Assembly (NCBI GenBank): GCA_963649365.1
Contig: CAVJHQ010000004.1
Location: forward strand, 1 to 47,795
Direction: 5' to 3'
DNA length: 47,795 nt
From: Paratractidigestivibacter sp963649365
GTDB lineage: Bacteria; Actinomycetota; Coriobacteriia; Coriobacteriales; Atopobiaceae
Shown here: in pieces, positions 40,690-47,795 of the stretch
Numbering within the stretch: position 1 is the first letter of the stretch
Layout: each line of letters begins with the position of its first letter
Position numbers and translations under genes: made by a program
The notes under the pieces: generated by a model
Seen by the model: only the letters and a program-made list of their open reading frames with translations
Database searches by the model: none
Told to the model about the DNA's origin: nothing

Positions 40690-42129
40690 CTACTTGATGC
40701 TGGCCGAGTCTTTGGCGGTCGAAGGGTCGTACTCCGGAATCCATGCGCCGTCATCGCCAACGTAGTATTTATCGTCGACCCATGTGTTGCGATCCATCAA
40801 GCCGCTTACGGAGAGGTGGTAGTTTCCTATCCATTGATCTTTTAGCATGACCCCAGATTCGTGGAAATAGTACCACCAGCCGTCATCGTATTCGTACCAG
40901 CCGGTCACCATGGCTCCCGTGCCGTCGAAGTAGTACATCTGCCATGTGCCGTTTGAGTCCTTAATAGAGTGGAAGCCGTTCACCTGCATTCGCCCGTCCG
41001 TACGGAAGTAATACCACTTGCCGTCGATGAAGCGCCAGCCGACCGCCATGTTGCCGTCGTTGTTCTCGCCGTACCAGTACCACCTGCCGCTGATCAGGCG
41101 CCAACCGCTGGTCATGACGCCGCTGTCGTCAAGGTAAAACTTCGATCCGCCGACCGTAATCCAACCGGTGGCCATAACTCCGCCATCTTCGAAGTAGTAC
41201 CAACGATCGTTAATCAGAAGCCAACCTGTTGACGGGGTGCCGGATTCATCGAAGTGGTACCAGGTCTCGTCGGATTTGAGCCATCCGGTGTGCGCCGCGC
41301 CGTTTGCGTCCAGGTAGTAATTCGTGCCGTTGACCTCTGTCCAGCCGGTGGCCATCTTGTAGTCCTCGGGGCTAAGGTAATACCAGGCGCCGCCCACGTT
41401 TGCCCAGCCGGTGCGGAGGCGGCCGTCGGAGCTGCCGCTGGAGAGGTACCAGCAGGACTCCGAGGCGTCCCAGGCCCATCCGGTGGCCATGTCGCCGCCC
41501 GCGTTGAAGTAGTAGGTTCCGCCGTTGATCTCCTGCTTGCCGGTGACCATAGCGCAGGACTCGGGGTTCATCCAGTACCAGGCGCCGCCCACGTTTGCCC
41601 AGCCGGTGCGGAGCGCGCCGGAGCTGGCTGCGAGGTACCAGCTACCGTCCTCAAGTGCCCAACTGTTCGCAGTCATGGCGCCCGAGGAGCGGAAGTGGTA
41701 CCAAGAACTGTCGATTTCTTCCAGACCAGTGGCCATTACCCCGTCGGCATCAAACCAATACCAAGCACCTCCTGTGTAGATCCACTGGCTCTTGGCGATC
41801 TCACCCTCGGATTCGGCGATGCCCCAGCGCCACACTTGCTCGGTCTCTGACCAAATCCAGCCCGCATTCCACTCATAGGCTGTCTCGGTATCCAGAACAT
41901 CGGTTTCGGGGTCGATATAGCTTTTGCCGTTGTTAACCTTCGGGGTAATGTTATCGTTCTCGGCGTTCGTGTCCGGATCGTTGGCGCTGGCAAGCGTCCA
42001 GCCATTAATCGCATCGCTTGTTTCTTGAGCGACCGTCTCCACGGCAAACGCCGGAATTTGGCCTATTGTCGTCAAAAGGCATGCTGCGACGCTCATGGTT
42101 GCAAGTTTTCTGCCCATGCCCATGCTCAT
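40690..42129 (-). CDS. Secreted choline-binding-type repeat protein
   Basis: The 479-residue product has a signal peptide (ATMSVAACLLTTIGQIPAFA) and about 18 repeats of the W-YY-G-MATGW type, with no enzymatic domain. Some repeats are nearly identical (LRTGWANVGGAWYW/Y occurs twice), a sign of recent internal duplication. It should bind phosphocholine-bearing polymers at the surface. ATG 42129 follows AGGGGG; a shorter start (ATG 42123) is possible. It is next to the lic genes, whose product would be its ligand. A perfect inverted repeat lies in the region upstream (42161-42207). Confidence 0.88.
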   Translation of the reverse strand: MSMGMGRKLATMSVAACLLTTIGQIPAFAVETVAQETSDAINGWTLASANDPDTNAENDNITPKVNNGKSYIDPETDVLDTETAYEWNAGWIWSETEQVWRWGIAESEGEIAKSQWIYTGGAWYWFDADGVMATGLEEIDSSWYHFRSSGAMTANSWALEDGSWYLAASSGALRTGWANVGGAWYWMNPESCAMVTGKQEINGGTYYFNAGGDMATGWAWDASESCWYLSSGSSDGRLRTGWANVGGAWYYLSPEDYKMATGWTEVNGTNYYLDANGAAHTGWLKSDETWYHFDESGTPSTGWLLINDRWYYFEDGGVMATGWITVGGSKFYLDDSGVMTSGWRLISGRWYWYGENNDGNMAVGWRFIDGKWYYFRTDGRMQVNGFHSIKDSNGTWQMYYFDGTGAMVTGWYEYDDGWWYYFHESGVMLKDQWIGNYHLSVSGLMDRNTWVDDKYYVGDDGAWIPEYDPSTAKDSASIK

Positions 42130-42160
42130 ATACCCCCTGTTTGCGTATTTGTAATTTGCT

Positions 42161-42207
42161 TCTCCGGGGCGGACATTGGCCGTTAGGCAAGTTGCCAGCC
42201 CCGGAGA
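42161..42207 (-). promoter_or_regulatory. Inverted repeat upstream of the repeat-protein gene
   Basis: TCTCCGGGGC (42161-42170) and GCCCCGGAGA (42198-42207) are a perfect 10-bp inverted repeat with a nested GGCAA/TTGCC pair between them. It begins about 30 bp before the start codon and would form a strong hairpin in the 5' untranslated region or an operator. Confidence 0.65.
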
Positions 42208-42311
42208 TAGAAGTATGATATGACGAGTTTAGGGGCGCGGTACCATTAGATAATTGCTTTAACAATGCCTGCTGTTTCACCTTTGGAACGGCGTTCCACA
42301 GCATGGGCCTG

Positions 42312-43247
42312 CTAGGAGGCTCTTCCAAAGAGCTCGTTCCAGTTGGACGCGGCAAGGACCGTCCCAACAAGGATCACGATGCAGCATACGACGGTGACGG
42401 GGGAGGGCACGGTTCCCTGCAGCACGAACCCGAAGACGACGGCCCATGCCGAGTACGAGATGTTCAGAGCCATAGCCTTAGCCGCTCCGATGACACTTAT
42501 GCCCTTGTAATAGAAGAGGTAGCTTGCGGTGCCCGCAAGTGCGGAGAGTGCGACGACGCCCGTGGCTATGCTCGGCACGACGTTTGCGGTGAAGGAGAAC
42601 GCTCCGAAGAGCGGCACGACGACGATGCAGTATGTAAGCGCAGAGGTGGTCTCGCGGATCTGCAAGGCCGTCTCGTTGTCCACTGCGTCGTCGCGCATGC
42701 CCCAGGCGCAGAGCACGGCCTCGGAGCCCCAGCCCACAACTGCCAAGAGAGCACCGACAAGGCCCAAGGCCGCGTTGCCCATCTGTGAGTCGCCTGCGGA
42801 AATGAAACCCATGGCCATGACGCCGAGAAGGGCCACGACGAGGGCGCAGATCTGCTTCTTGTCCATCTTCTCTTTGAGAAGGACGAATGAGAGGAAAGCG
42901 CCGAGCGCGGGGTAGAAGGCGCTGATGATGGCCGTGTACGCGGCGCCGATGTTGTTGATGGCGAGGACGTACCCCGTCATGCCGATAGGCCCGCCGAGAA
43001 GCGCGCCAGCGACCACGACGAGGCCGCTGCGGGTCTTAAGCGCGCGCAGGGTGTCCCCGACGCGGCCCCGGGCTCCCATGTAGATGAGCAGCCACAGGGC
43101 GCAGCCGACGTCGTGCAGGCACGAGCTGGCAATAGCCGCGAAGGAAGCCGCGTCTGCCGTACCGACATAGGGGCTCATGGCCAACGCAATGCCGAGCACA
43201 ACGGTGTCGAGACCCCAAAGGATGCCGCTGAAAAGTCCGAATCTCAT
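42312..43247 (-). CDS. licB: LicB-like choline permease of the DMT/EamA family
   Basis: The product is about 311 residues from ATG 43247 with ten hydrophobic segments and two EamA-like halves, as in the LicB choline transporters of lic1 loci (RFGLFSGILWGLDTVVLG at the N-terminus, SAFYPALGAFLSFVLLKE in the first half, GTASYLFYYKGISVIGAAKA in the second). It would import choline for phosphorylation by LicA. The frame is open to 43274, but ATG 43247 has GAGGAGG upstream, which lies over the end of the licC-licA gene. The two genes are 4 bp apart, so they are co-transcribed and probably translationally coupled. Confidence 0.82.
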   Translation of the reverse strand: MRFGLFSGILWGLDTVVLGIALAMSPYVGTADAASFAAIASSCLHDVGCALWLLIYMGARGRVGDTLRALKTRSGLVVVAGALLGGPIGMTGYVLAINNIGAAYTAIISAFYPALGAFLSFVLLKEKMDKKQICALVVALLGVMAMGFISAGDSQMGNAALGLVGALLAVVGWGSEAVLCAWGMRDDAVDNETALQIRETTSALTYCIVVVPLFGAFSFTANVVPSIATGVVALSALAGTASYLFYYKGISVIGAAKAMALNISYSAWAVVFGFVLQGTVPSPVTVVCCIVILVGTVLAASNWNELFGRAS

Positions 43248-43251
43248 GGCT

Positions 43252-45018
43252 TTATGCCTCCTCGTAGAGCGCAAGGGCCTTAGTTAGGTACTCGCGTGCG
43301 TAGTTGTAGTAGATGTAGAGCCACTCGCCAACGAAGTCGCCTTCGGCCTCCTTGAGCAGGCTCCAGAGGTACCAGCACCAGCCGGCGAGCGAGATGTGAG
43401 CCAAGTTGTGACAACGCTCGGCATGAGTTGGCTCCCGATCGAAGTACGCCGCCAGCGCGCTTTCGACCTCCTCGGGGCTGATCTGGCAGCACACGCAGTA
43501 GGTGCCGAAGTCGTTTGCGTAGTCGCTCATACCGGCGTATTCCCAGTCGATGAGGTAGTAGTTGTCCTCAGGGTCGATGAGGAAGTTCAGCATAAAGAAG
43601 TCGTTGTGGCAGAGGCAGACCGGCGCATTGTCAGCCTGAACGAATGCCTCAAGTCGGTCTACCTCGGCTGCCATCTCCCAATAGCCGGGGATCTCGATGG
43701 GACCCTTCTCGAGCAGAAGGGACTCGTAGCGCTTTGCCTCTTGGTAGAAGTCGAAGGTCGTCGCGACCTTAACGTCCGTCTCGTGCAGACTGCGAGCTAT
43801 CTGCATGGCGCGCGCGGCCTGAGCGGGGTCGTGCGGGTCGAGGTTCTTGCAGTCGGGGATAAAGCGGCTGATCTTCCAGCCGCGCTTGGAGTCCTCATAG
43901 ATGTAGGTGCTGTCGATGCCCAGGTCACGCGCGCACTCGAGAGCGGTAGTCTCGCCCTCTCGGTTGACGAGGAGCTCAGTGCCCACGCCGGGATGGCGAT
44001 AGACGTACTCGCCGTCGTTGGTGGAAAAGTGGCAACTCAAGTTGGTGAGGCCTTGCTTGAGGGGGTAGACATCGTGGATCTCGGCCTTGGAGCAGCCAAG
44101 GGTCTTCTCGATGTTGTCGAAGATTTCAGAGTCGACGTTTTCGAGGAACAAGGGGTCGAAGGCGCGCAGCTCGTCGAGGGAGTCGAACTCGTTGATAACG
44201 CCGTCTGGGTAGGGACGCATCGTCATGTCGAGTTCTTTGATGTGCTCGATGTAGAGATCCTCCCAAAGTTTGCCCTCGGTTTCCGGTCGACTGTACTCGG
44301 CCTCAAGTATCTGAACGAAACGCTCTGAGAAAGCGCGATCGAAATACACGTGGCCAAGCATGTACCAGGAGTCAGAGCCTCCAACCACAACCTTGGTGAT
44401 GCGTCCGTTGTTTCCGGTTGTCATGCACCATTCCTTTGTGGGGCCCTCGGCGTACTGGGCGGAGTAGTAAGCCTTGTATACGTAGGGCTCGAAGGGGTTC
44501 TCGGTAAAGTAGTCGTCGCTCGAGCACACAAAGGTGTTGCCGAGCTTCTGCCGTACCCGCCAGAGCGAACCGTTGTTGTTTCGGGAGGCATATTCGTCGT
44601 TGACCACGATGTCTACGCGGTACTTCTCGCGAAGATAGAAGAAGTACTCCTTCTTGTAGCCGACGACCACGGTGATGTCTTTAATGCCGGCGTCCTGGAG
44701 CTGTTTGATTTGCCGTTCGACAAGGACCTCTCCGCGTACCTTGAGCAGGCCCTTAGGCTTCTCATAGGAGATGGGCGCGAATCGGCTGGATAGGCCTGCT
44801 GCCATAATGACGGCGTTCTGGACCTTGTAGGGGGCTAAGTCTTTGAGGCCCGCCTCGGTAACGGCGCCGTTTGCAATGGAACCTTTGTCGGTGAGCGACT
44901 TTATGGCTGAGTTTACCGACCCCAGAGAAAGGCCTGTTTTAGCCGCAATTTCACGTTGACTCGCGCCCGGGGTCGCGAGCAATACGGTTAGTACATGAAA
45001 CGATTTCTTATCGAGCAT
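43252..45018 (-). CDS. licC-licA: HTH-LicC-LicA fusion: choline-phosphate cytidylyltransferase and choline kinase
   Basis: The 588-residue protein joins three parts. Residues 1-60 form a winged helix-turn-helix (SQREIAAKTGLSLGSVNSAI). Residues of about 67-295 are a LicC-type nucleotidyltransferase (MAAGLSSRF at 72-80, KPKG at 87-90), which makes CDP-choline from CTP and phosphocholine. About 300-588 is a LicA-type choline kinase with the Brenner motif CLCHNDFFMLNF (His near 468) and IDWEYAGMSD. One protein thus phosphorylates choline, activates it and could sense and control its own operon. ATG 45018 follows TAGGAGCGG. A 9-bp inverted repeat at 45037-45075 lies over its promoter. Separate licA and licC genes are the rule elsewhere. 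Confidence 0.93.
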   Translation of the reverse strand: MLDKKSFHVLTVLLATPGASQREIAAKTGLSLGSVNSAIKSLTDKGSIANGAVTEAGLKDLAPYKVQNAVIMAAGLSSRFAPISYEKPKGLLKVRGEVLVERQIKQLQDAGIKDITVVVGYKKEYFFYLREKYRVDIVVNDEYASRNNNGSLWRVRQKLGNTFVCSSDDYFTENPFEPYVYKAYYSAQYAEGPTKEWCMTTGNNGRITKVVVGGSDSWYMLGHVYFDRAFSERFVQILEAEYSRPETEGKLWEDLYIEHIKELDMTMRPYPDGVINEFDSLDELRAFDPLFLENVDSEIFDNIEKTLGCSKAEIHDVYPLKQGLTNLSCHFSTNDGEYVYRHPGVGTELLVNREGETTALECARDLGIDSTYIYEDSKRGWKISRFIPDCKNLDPHDPAQAARAMQIARSLHETDVKVATTFDFYQEAKRYESLLLEKGPIEIPGYWEMAAEVDRLEAFVQADNAPVCLCHNDFFMLNFLIDPEDNYYLIDWEYAGMSDYANDFGTYCVCCQISPEEVESALAAYFDREPTHAERCHNLAHISLAGWCWYLWSLLKEAEGDFVGEWLYIYYNYAREYLTKALALYEEA

Positions 45019-45438
45019 AGCCGCTCCTACTGAATGGCGTTCAGAACATTTAATAAGTCTAGACTATCTGAACGCACTGTTCAATTGTAAAGTATGTAAT
45101 TTAAACCATGAACACTGATATTCTTTGGGTGTTTATGCGCATTAATGATAAGAAGGGCCCTAAGTGCGGGGCTTGCCGCTCTGCGAATCTCGTAAATCTA
45201 ATTCACTCAGTGGACGGCGCAGTGAATCGAGACGCTCGTTTGGATGCAGGGCCTTGTCTCTGGGGAGTGGACTCGTGCCCGATGTCGCGGCTGTTTAATC
45301 GACTGGCGTAAACGCACGGGTCCACTTCTGAAGCTATAGTCCGTGTCCGAACGAACGGGCTACGTTAAGTGACGGGATTCGCTATTATTAGCTTTATGAC
45401 AATCTCTGAATTTCTAGTTTGGTTTAGGTGTTAGCATC
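45019..45438. other. Divergent regulatory region of the lic locus
   Basis: No gene of convincing quality. The small frame at 45108-45311 has no ribosome site or family and is taken as chance. The left part holds the operator and promoter of the licC-licA gene. The right part is AT-rich and must contain the promoter for the GT2-licD-GT8 series; TATTAT at 45383-45388 is a possible -10. Confidence 0.55.
45037..45093 (-). promoter_or_regulatory. Promoter and palindromic operator of the licC-licA-licB operon
   Basis: GCGTTCAGA (45037-45045) and TCTGAACGC (45067-45075) form a perfect 9-bp inverted repeat. On the minus strand a TTGAAC (-35) and TAGACT (-10) with a 17-bp spacer overlap it. Repression here is plausible, and the HTH domain of the gene it controls is the obvious candidate binder. 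Confidence 0.55.
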
Positions 45439-46236
45439 GTGTATAAATCATTAAATCATACCTTTGTAGTCTGCGCCTATAAGAGAAGCGCTTACCTGGG
45501 AGATTGTATCGATTCTCTTCTCAGACAGACAATTAAGACGAATATCATCGTCGCTACTTCAACTCCGAACACCTACATCCAAAATGTGTGCAAAGCGCGC
45601 AATGTGGAGCTGTTTGTCGGTTCTCATCAAAGTGGCATTGCGCGCGACTGGAACTATGCTCTTTCATGTGCCAGCACTCCTTTGGTGACTATTGCTCACC
45701 AGGACGATGTTTATAAAGAAAACTATGTCGAATCGATGTTGAGGTCAGTATCTTCTGCCAAGCACCCTCTTCTCTATTTTTCTGACTATGGTGAGCTGAG
45801 AGATGGTCTTGAGGTTCTCGACAATCGTCTTCTAAGGGTGAAAAGGAAGATGCTTGCTCCGCTGTCGCATGGCCGCTTCTCTGGTTCAGTTGTCGTTCGT
45901 AGGGGGATATTGTCCCTAGGCGATCCTATTTGCTGTCCCTCAATTACCTATGTTATTGAGAATCTTCCAGCTCCGTTATTTCTGGAGGATTATGCGGGCT
46001 CGTTGGACTGGCAAATGCTCGAACGAGTTTCCAGGTTGCGGGGTGACTTTGTCTACGACGACGCTGTTAGAATTTTGCATCGTATTCATCGGGATTCAGA
46101 AACAACGGCACTAATTGAAAGCGACCTTAGAACAACTGAGGACTATGACATGTTTTGTAAGTTCTGGCCTTCTCCAATTGCCAGGATTTTGAGCATAGTG
46201 TATGCAAGTAGTGAAACTAGCAACGATGTAAATTAA
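45439..46236 (+). CDS. Family 2 glycosyltransferase
   Basis: The 265-residue product has a GT-A fold of the GT2 type: NHTFVVCAYKRSAYLGDCID at the N-terminus, SGIARDWNYAL, and the acidic motif VTIAHQDDVY (residues about 92-101). No membrane segment is visible. It would add a sugar to a teichoic-acid-like or capsule repeat unit. The start is GTG 45439 with TTAGGTG upstream. GC is clearly lower than in the left half of the window, as in exchangeable surface loci. The licD gene follows 16 bp downstream. Confidence 0.85.
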   Translation: MYKSLNHTFVVCAYKRSAYLGDCIDSLLRQTIKTNIIVATSTPNTYIQNVCKARNVELFVGSHQSGIARDWNYALSCASTPLVTIAHQDDVYKENYVESMLRSVSSAKHPLLYFSDYGELRDGLEVLDNRLLRVKRKMLAPLSHGRFSGSVVVRRGILSLGDPICCPSITYVIENLPAPLFLEDYAGSLDWQMLERVSRLRGDFVYDDAVRILHRIHRDSETTALIESDLRTTEDYDMFCKFWPSPIARILSIVYASSETSNDVN

Positions 46237-46252
46237 GGCGGGAGACCTGCAC

Positions 46253-47116
46253 ATGATGACTGAGGACGAGGCTCTAAGCCGCCTGCAGGCTACCGAGCTT
46301 GAGATGCTAAAGGTTTTCAAGCAGTGGTGCCATGAGAACCATCTGACGTGGTTTGTGGACTCCGGAACTGTTTTGGGGGCTGCGAGGCACGGTGGTTTTA
46401 TTCCCTGGGACGATGATATCGATGTTGGAATGCCTCGTGAAGATTATAATCGGATGCTTTCCCTTGCCAAAACAGCCTTTCCTGCAGGCTATTCCATCCA
46501 TACGCCTGCAGATAAGGGCTATACGTCTCTTTTCGTGAAGATGTATAAGGATGGTACGGAGTTCTGCACGGCAATTACTGAATTTACGGGGTGTAAGCAG
46601 AGCATATATATAGATATTTTCCCTTACGACTATGTGCCAAGAGAAGCACGGAGGCTCAATTCGCTGCTTAAAAGATGCGCCAATAGCCAAAGGCTCATGT
46701 ATCTATACTATTTGAAAGATATTGAGGTTCCCCACAGTGGCTTTCTCGGCCTACTTGAGAAAGCCGGATGCAGGGTGGGCCATTTTATCGCTAAAGCTGT
46801 TCTCAAACCTCACGTTATTGTGGAGCGATTTAACAACAGGATTGCCGAAGCGTGCTTTGACTCTGATTCATCAAAGCTTACCTCATACCCGTGGGCCGGG
46901 TATGTTCCGGTATTCGATTCGTCGATCCTGTTTCCAGTAGCAGAGCTGGAATTTGAGGACGTTTCTGTTCCCGTGCCCCACAATTTTGATATGTATTTAA
47001 ATCTTTTGTATGGTGATTGGCATAAACTTCCGGACGAAAACGAGCGGCATACTCATTTGCCAGTTAAGCTTAAATTCGATGACGGATCGGTATGGGTCCG
47101 GGACTCCAATATTTGA
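46253..47116 (+). CDS. licD: LicD-family phosphocholine transferase
   Basis: The 287-residue product has the LicD signature GTVLGAARHGGFIPWDDDI near residues 39-57, with the DDD metal site, and SIYIDIFPYDYVP following. LicD enzymes transfer phosphocholine from CDP-choline to sugars of teichoic acid or polysaccharide. It would use the CDP-choline made by the HTH-LicC-LicA protein across the divergent region. The start ATG 46253 (or 46256) follows GGCGGGAGA. It sits between GT2 and GT8 genes, so it decorates the polymer these build. Confidence 0.92.
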   Translation: MMTEDEALSRLQATELEMLKVFKQWCHENHLTWFVDSGTVLGAARHGGFIPWDDDIDVGMPREDYNRMLSLAKTAFPAGYSIHTPADKGYTSLFVKMYKDGTEFCTAITEFTGCKQSIYIDIFPYDYVPREARRLNSLLKRCANSQRLMYLYYLKDIEVPHSGFLGLLEKAGCRVGHFIAKAVLKPHVIVERFNNRIAEACFDSDSSKLTSYPWAGYVPVFDSSILFPVAELEFEDVSVPVPHNFDMYLNLLYGDWHKLPDENERHTHLPVKLKFDDGSVWVRDSNI

Positions 47117-47182
47117 TTGCGGGCGTGTAACTCTCGACCATCAATATGTGCAAAGTTACCTTTATTTTGGAATTAGGGCTCT

Positions 47183-47795
47183 ATGGATATCTTATATACG
47201 GTTGATAATAATTTTGTACCGCAACTTGCGACTAATATCTGTTCTGTGGCTACTAATCACAAGGGCACTGGTGACATTGTATTTCATGTCTTTTCGCGAG
47301 GAATTTCCATCAAGGATCAGCATGCATTGAAGATGCTAGCTTACGACTTTGGTCAAGATGTGGCGTTCTATGACATAGAGCATTTTACAGATAAAGTAGG
47401 TTTTGATTTCGATACTTCGGGATGGAGTGACATCATTTTCGCTCGTTTGCTGATGTCTGAATTCCTTCCCGCTGAACTTCATAGAGTAATCTATTTGGAT
47501 GGCGACACTCTGGCATTAGGAGATATTGCAGAGCTCTGGGACCAAGACCTAACAGGCATGACTCTCGGAATGGTTTGTGAGCCCACTGCAGACCTGGGGC
47601 GCCGGCGCAATATGGGCATTGGGGATTACATGTACTACAACTCGGGCATGCTGCTGGTTGACCTGGATAGATGGCGCTCTCTGGATTATCAGACTAAAAT
47701 TCTTAAGTATTGTGAAGTCAATGGAAATAAGCTATTTGCTTATGATCAAGATGCCTTAAATATCGTCCTTAAAGACGATGTCTGCACGCTTAGTC
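47183..47795 (+). CDS. Family 8 glycosyltransferase (cut off by the window end)
   Basis: From ATG 47183 the frame is open to the last base, giving 204 codons of an incomplete gene. The sequence matches GT8 enzymes: MDILYTVDNNFVPQLATNI at the start, VIYLDGDTLALGDIAELW with the metal-binding DxD, YYNSGMLLVDLDRW and FAYDQDALNIV. Members add galactose or glucose to LPS, teichoic acid or capsule repeats. It begins 66 bp after licD in the same direction and has a similar low GC. Its C-terminal half lies outside the window. Confidence 0.9.
   Translation, partial: MDILYTVDNNFVPQLATNICSVATNHKGTGDIVFHVFSRGISIKDQHALKMLAYDFGQDVAFYDIEHFTDKVGFDFDTSGWSDIIFARLLMSEFLPAELHRVIYLDGDTLALGDIAELWDQDLTGMTLGMVCEPTADLGRRRNMGIGDYMYYNSGMLLVDLDRWRSLDYQTKILKYCEVNGNKLFAYDQDALNIVLKDDVCTLS

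Noticed and set aside
45108..45311. 67-codon ORF in the lic regulatory region
   Set aside because: There is no ribosome site, no family, and the composition is not host-like. Two CxxC-like pairs are too little to support a gene.

Overview
The window looks like the chromosome of a high-GC gut actinobacterium of the class Coriobacteriia, most likely Collinsella or a close relative. This rests on GAC/GTC-rich codon use, a feoA-feoA-feoB locus, a DUF3793-flavodoxin pair, secreted choline-binding repeat proteins and lic genes. The genus is an inference from gene content, not from a marker gene. There are two assembly gaps (2313-2547 and 39535-39544). I see no rRNA, tRNA or CRISPR array.

Region 1 (1-21848) is a type 1 BREX phage-defence island read left to right: brxA, brxB, brxC, pglX, pglZ, brxL, then three extra genes. 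Two features stand out. First, pglX is split. Its methyltransferase/target-recognition part ends at 7917 and its conserved C-terminal part restarts at 10142. Between them lie a SIR2-like gene, a divergent DUF3800 gene with its own promoter and an attenuator-like leader, and a 63-residue ORF. Second, the operon continues past brxL into a helical protein of unknown family, an SbcD/Mre11-like protein that has lost its metal-binding residues, and a 1347-residue Rad50/YhaN-like ATPase with a membrane hairpin and an extra C-terminal domain. The leader holds ten GAGCC repeats and a G9 tract, both able to vary in length. I regard the split pglX with its nested cargo, and the dead-Mre11/Rad50 tail, as the best candidates for an undescribed system.

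Region 2 (21849-23395) is an accessory junction: a large imperfect inverted-repeat element with a tandem 24-bp repeat, a near-consensus SOS box with a -10, and a RhuM/Fic protein.

Region 3 (about 23550-34345) is a metal-homeostasis block: feoA, feoA, feoB, an AraC regulator, a DUF6110 protein with a P-type metal ATPase, an Nramp transporter, DUF3793 and flavodoxin. A recurring 16-bp palindrome, roughly GTTARCCNNGGYTAAC, lies before several of these, which suggests a DtxR/MntR-type regulon. A terminator without an upstream ORF suggests a metal-regulated small RNA (32506-32711). Three 19-bp palindromes of a different kind lie before the DUF3793 gene.

Region 4 (34501-36587) holds a GtrA-family protein, a DJ-1/PfpI protein flanked by a broken second copy of the gtrA 3' end, and a SecB-like protein.

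Region 5 (36673-47795) is a phosphocholine surface-decoration locus. It encodes secreted repeat proteins that probably bind phosphocholine (readers), one with a Pce/CbpE-like metallohydrolase domain (eraser), and an HTH-LicC-LicA fusion, LicB-like permease and LicD transferase (writers), with GT2 and GT8 glycosyltransferases. A remnant of an NlpC/P60 hydrolase lies among them. From about 45300 the DNA is AT-richer, as usual for variable surface-polymer loci.
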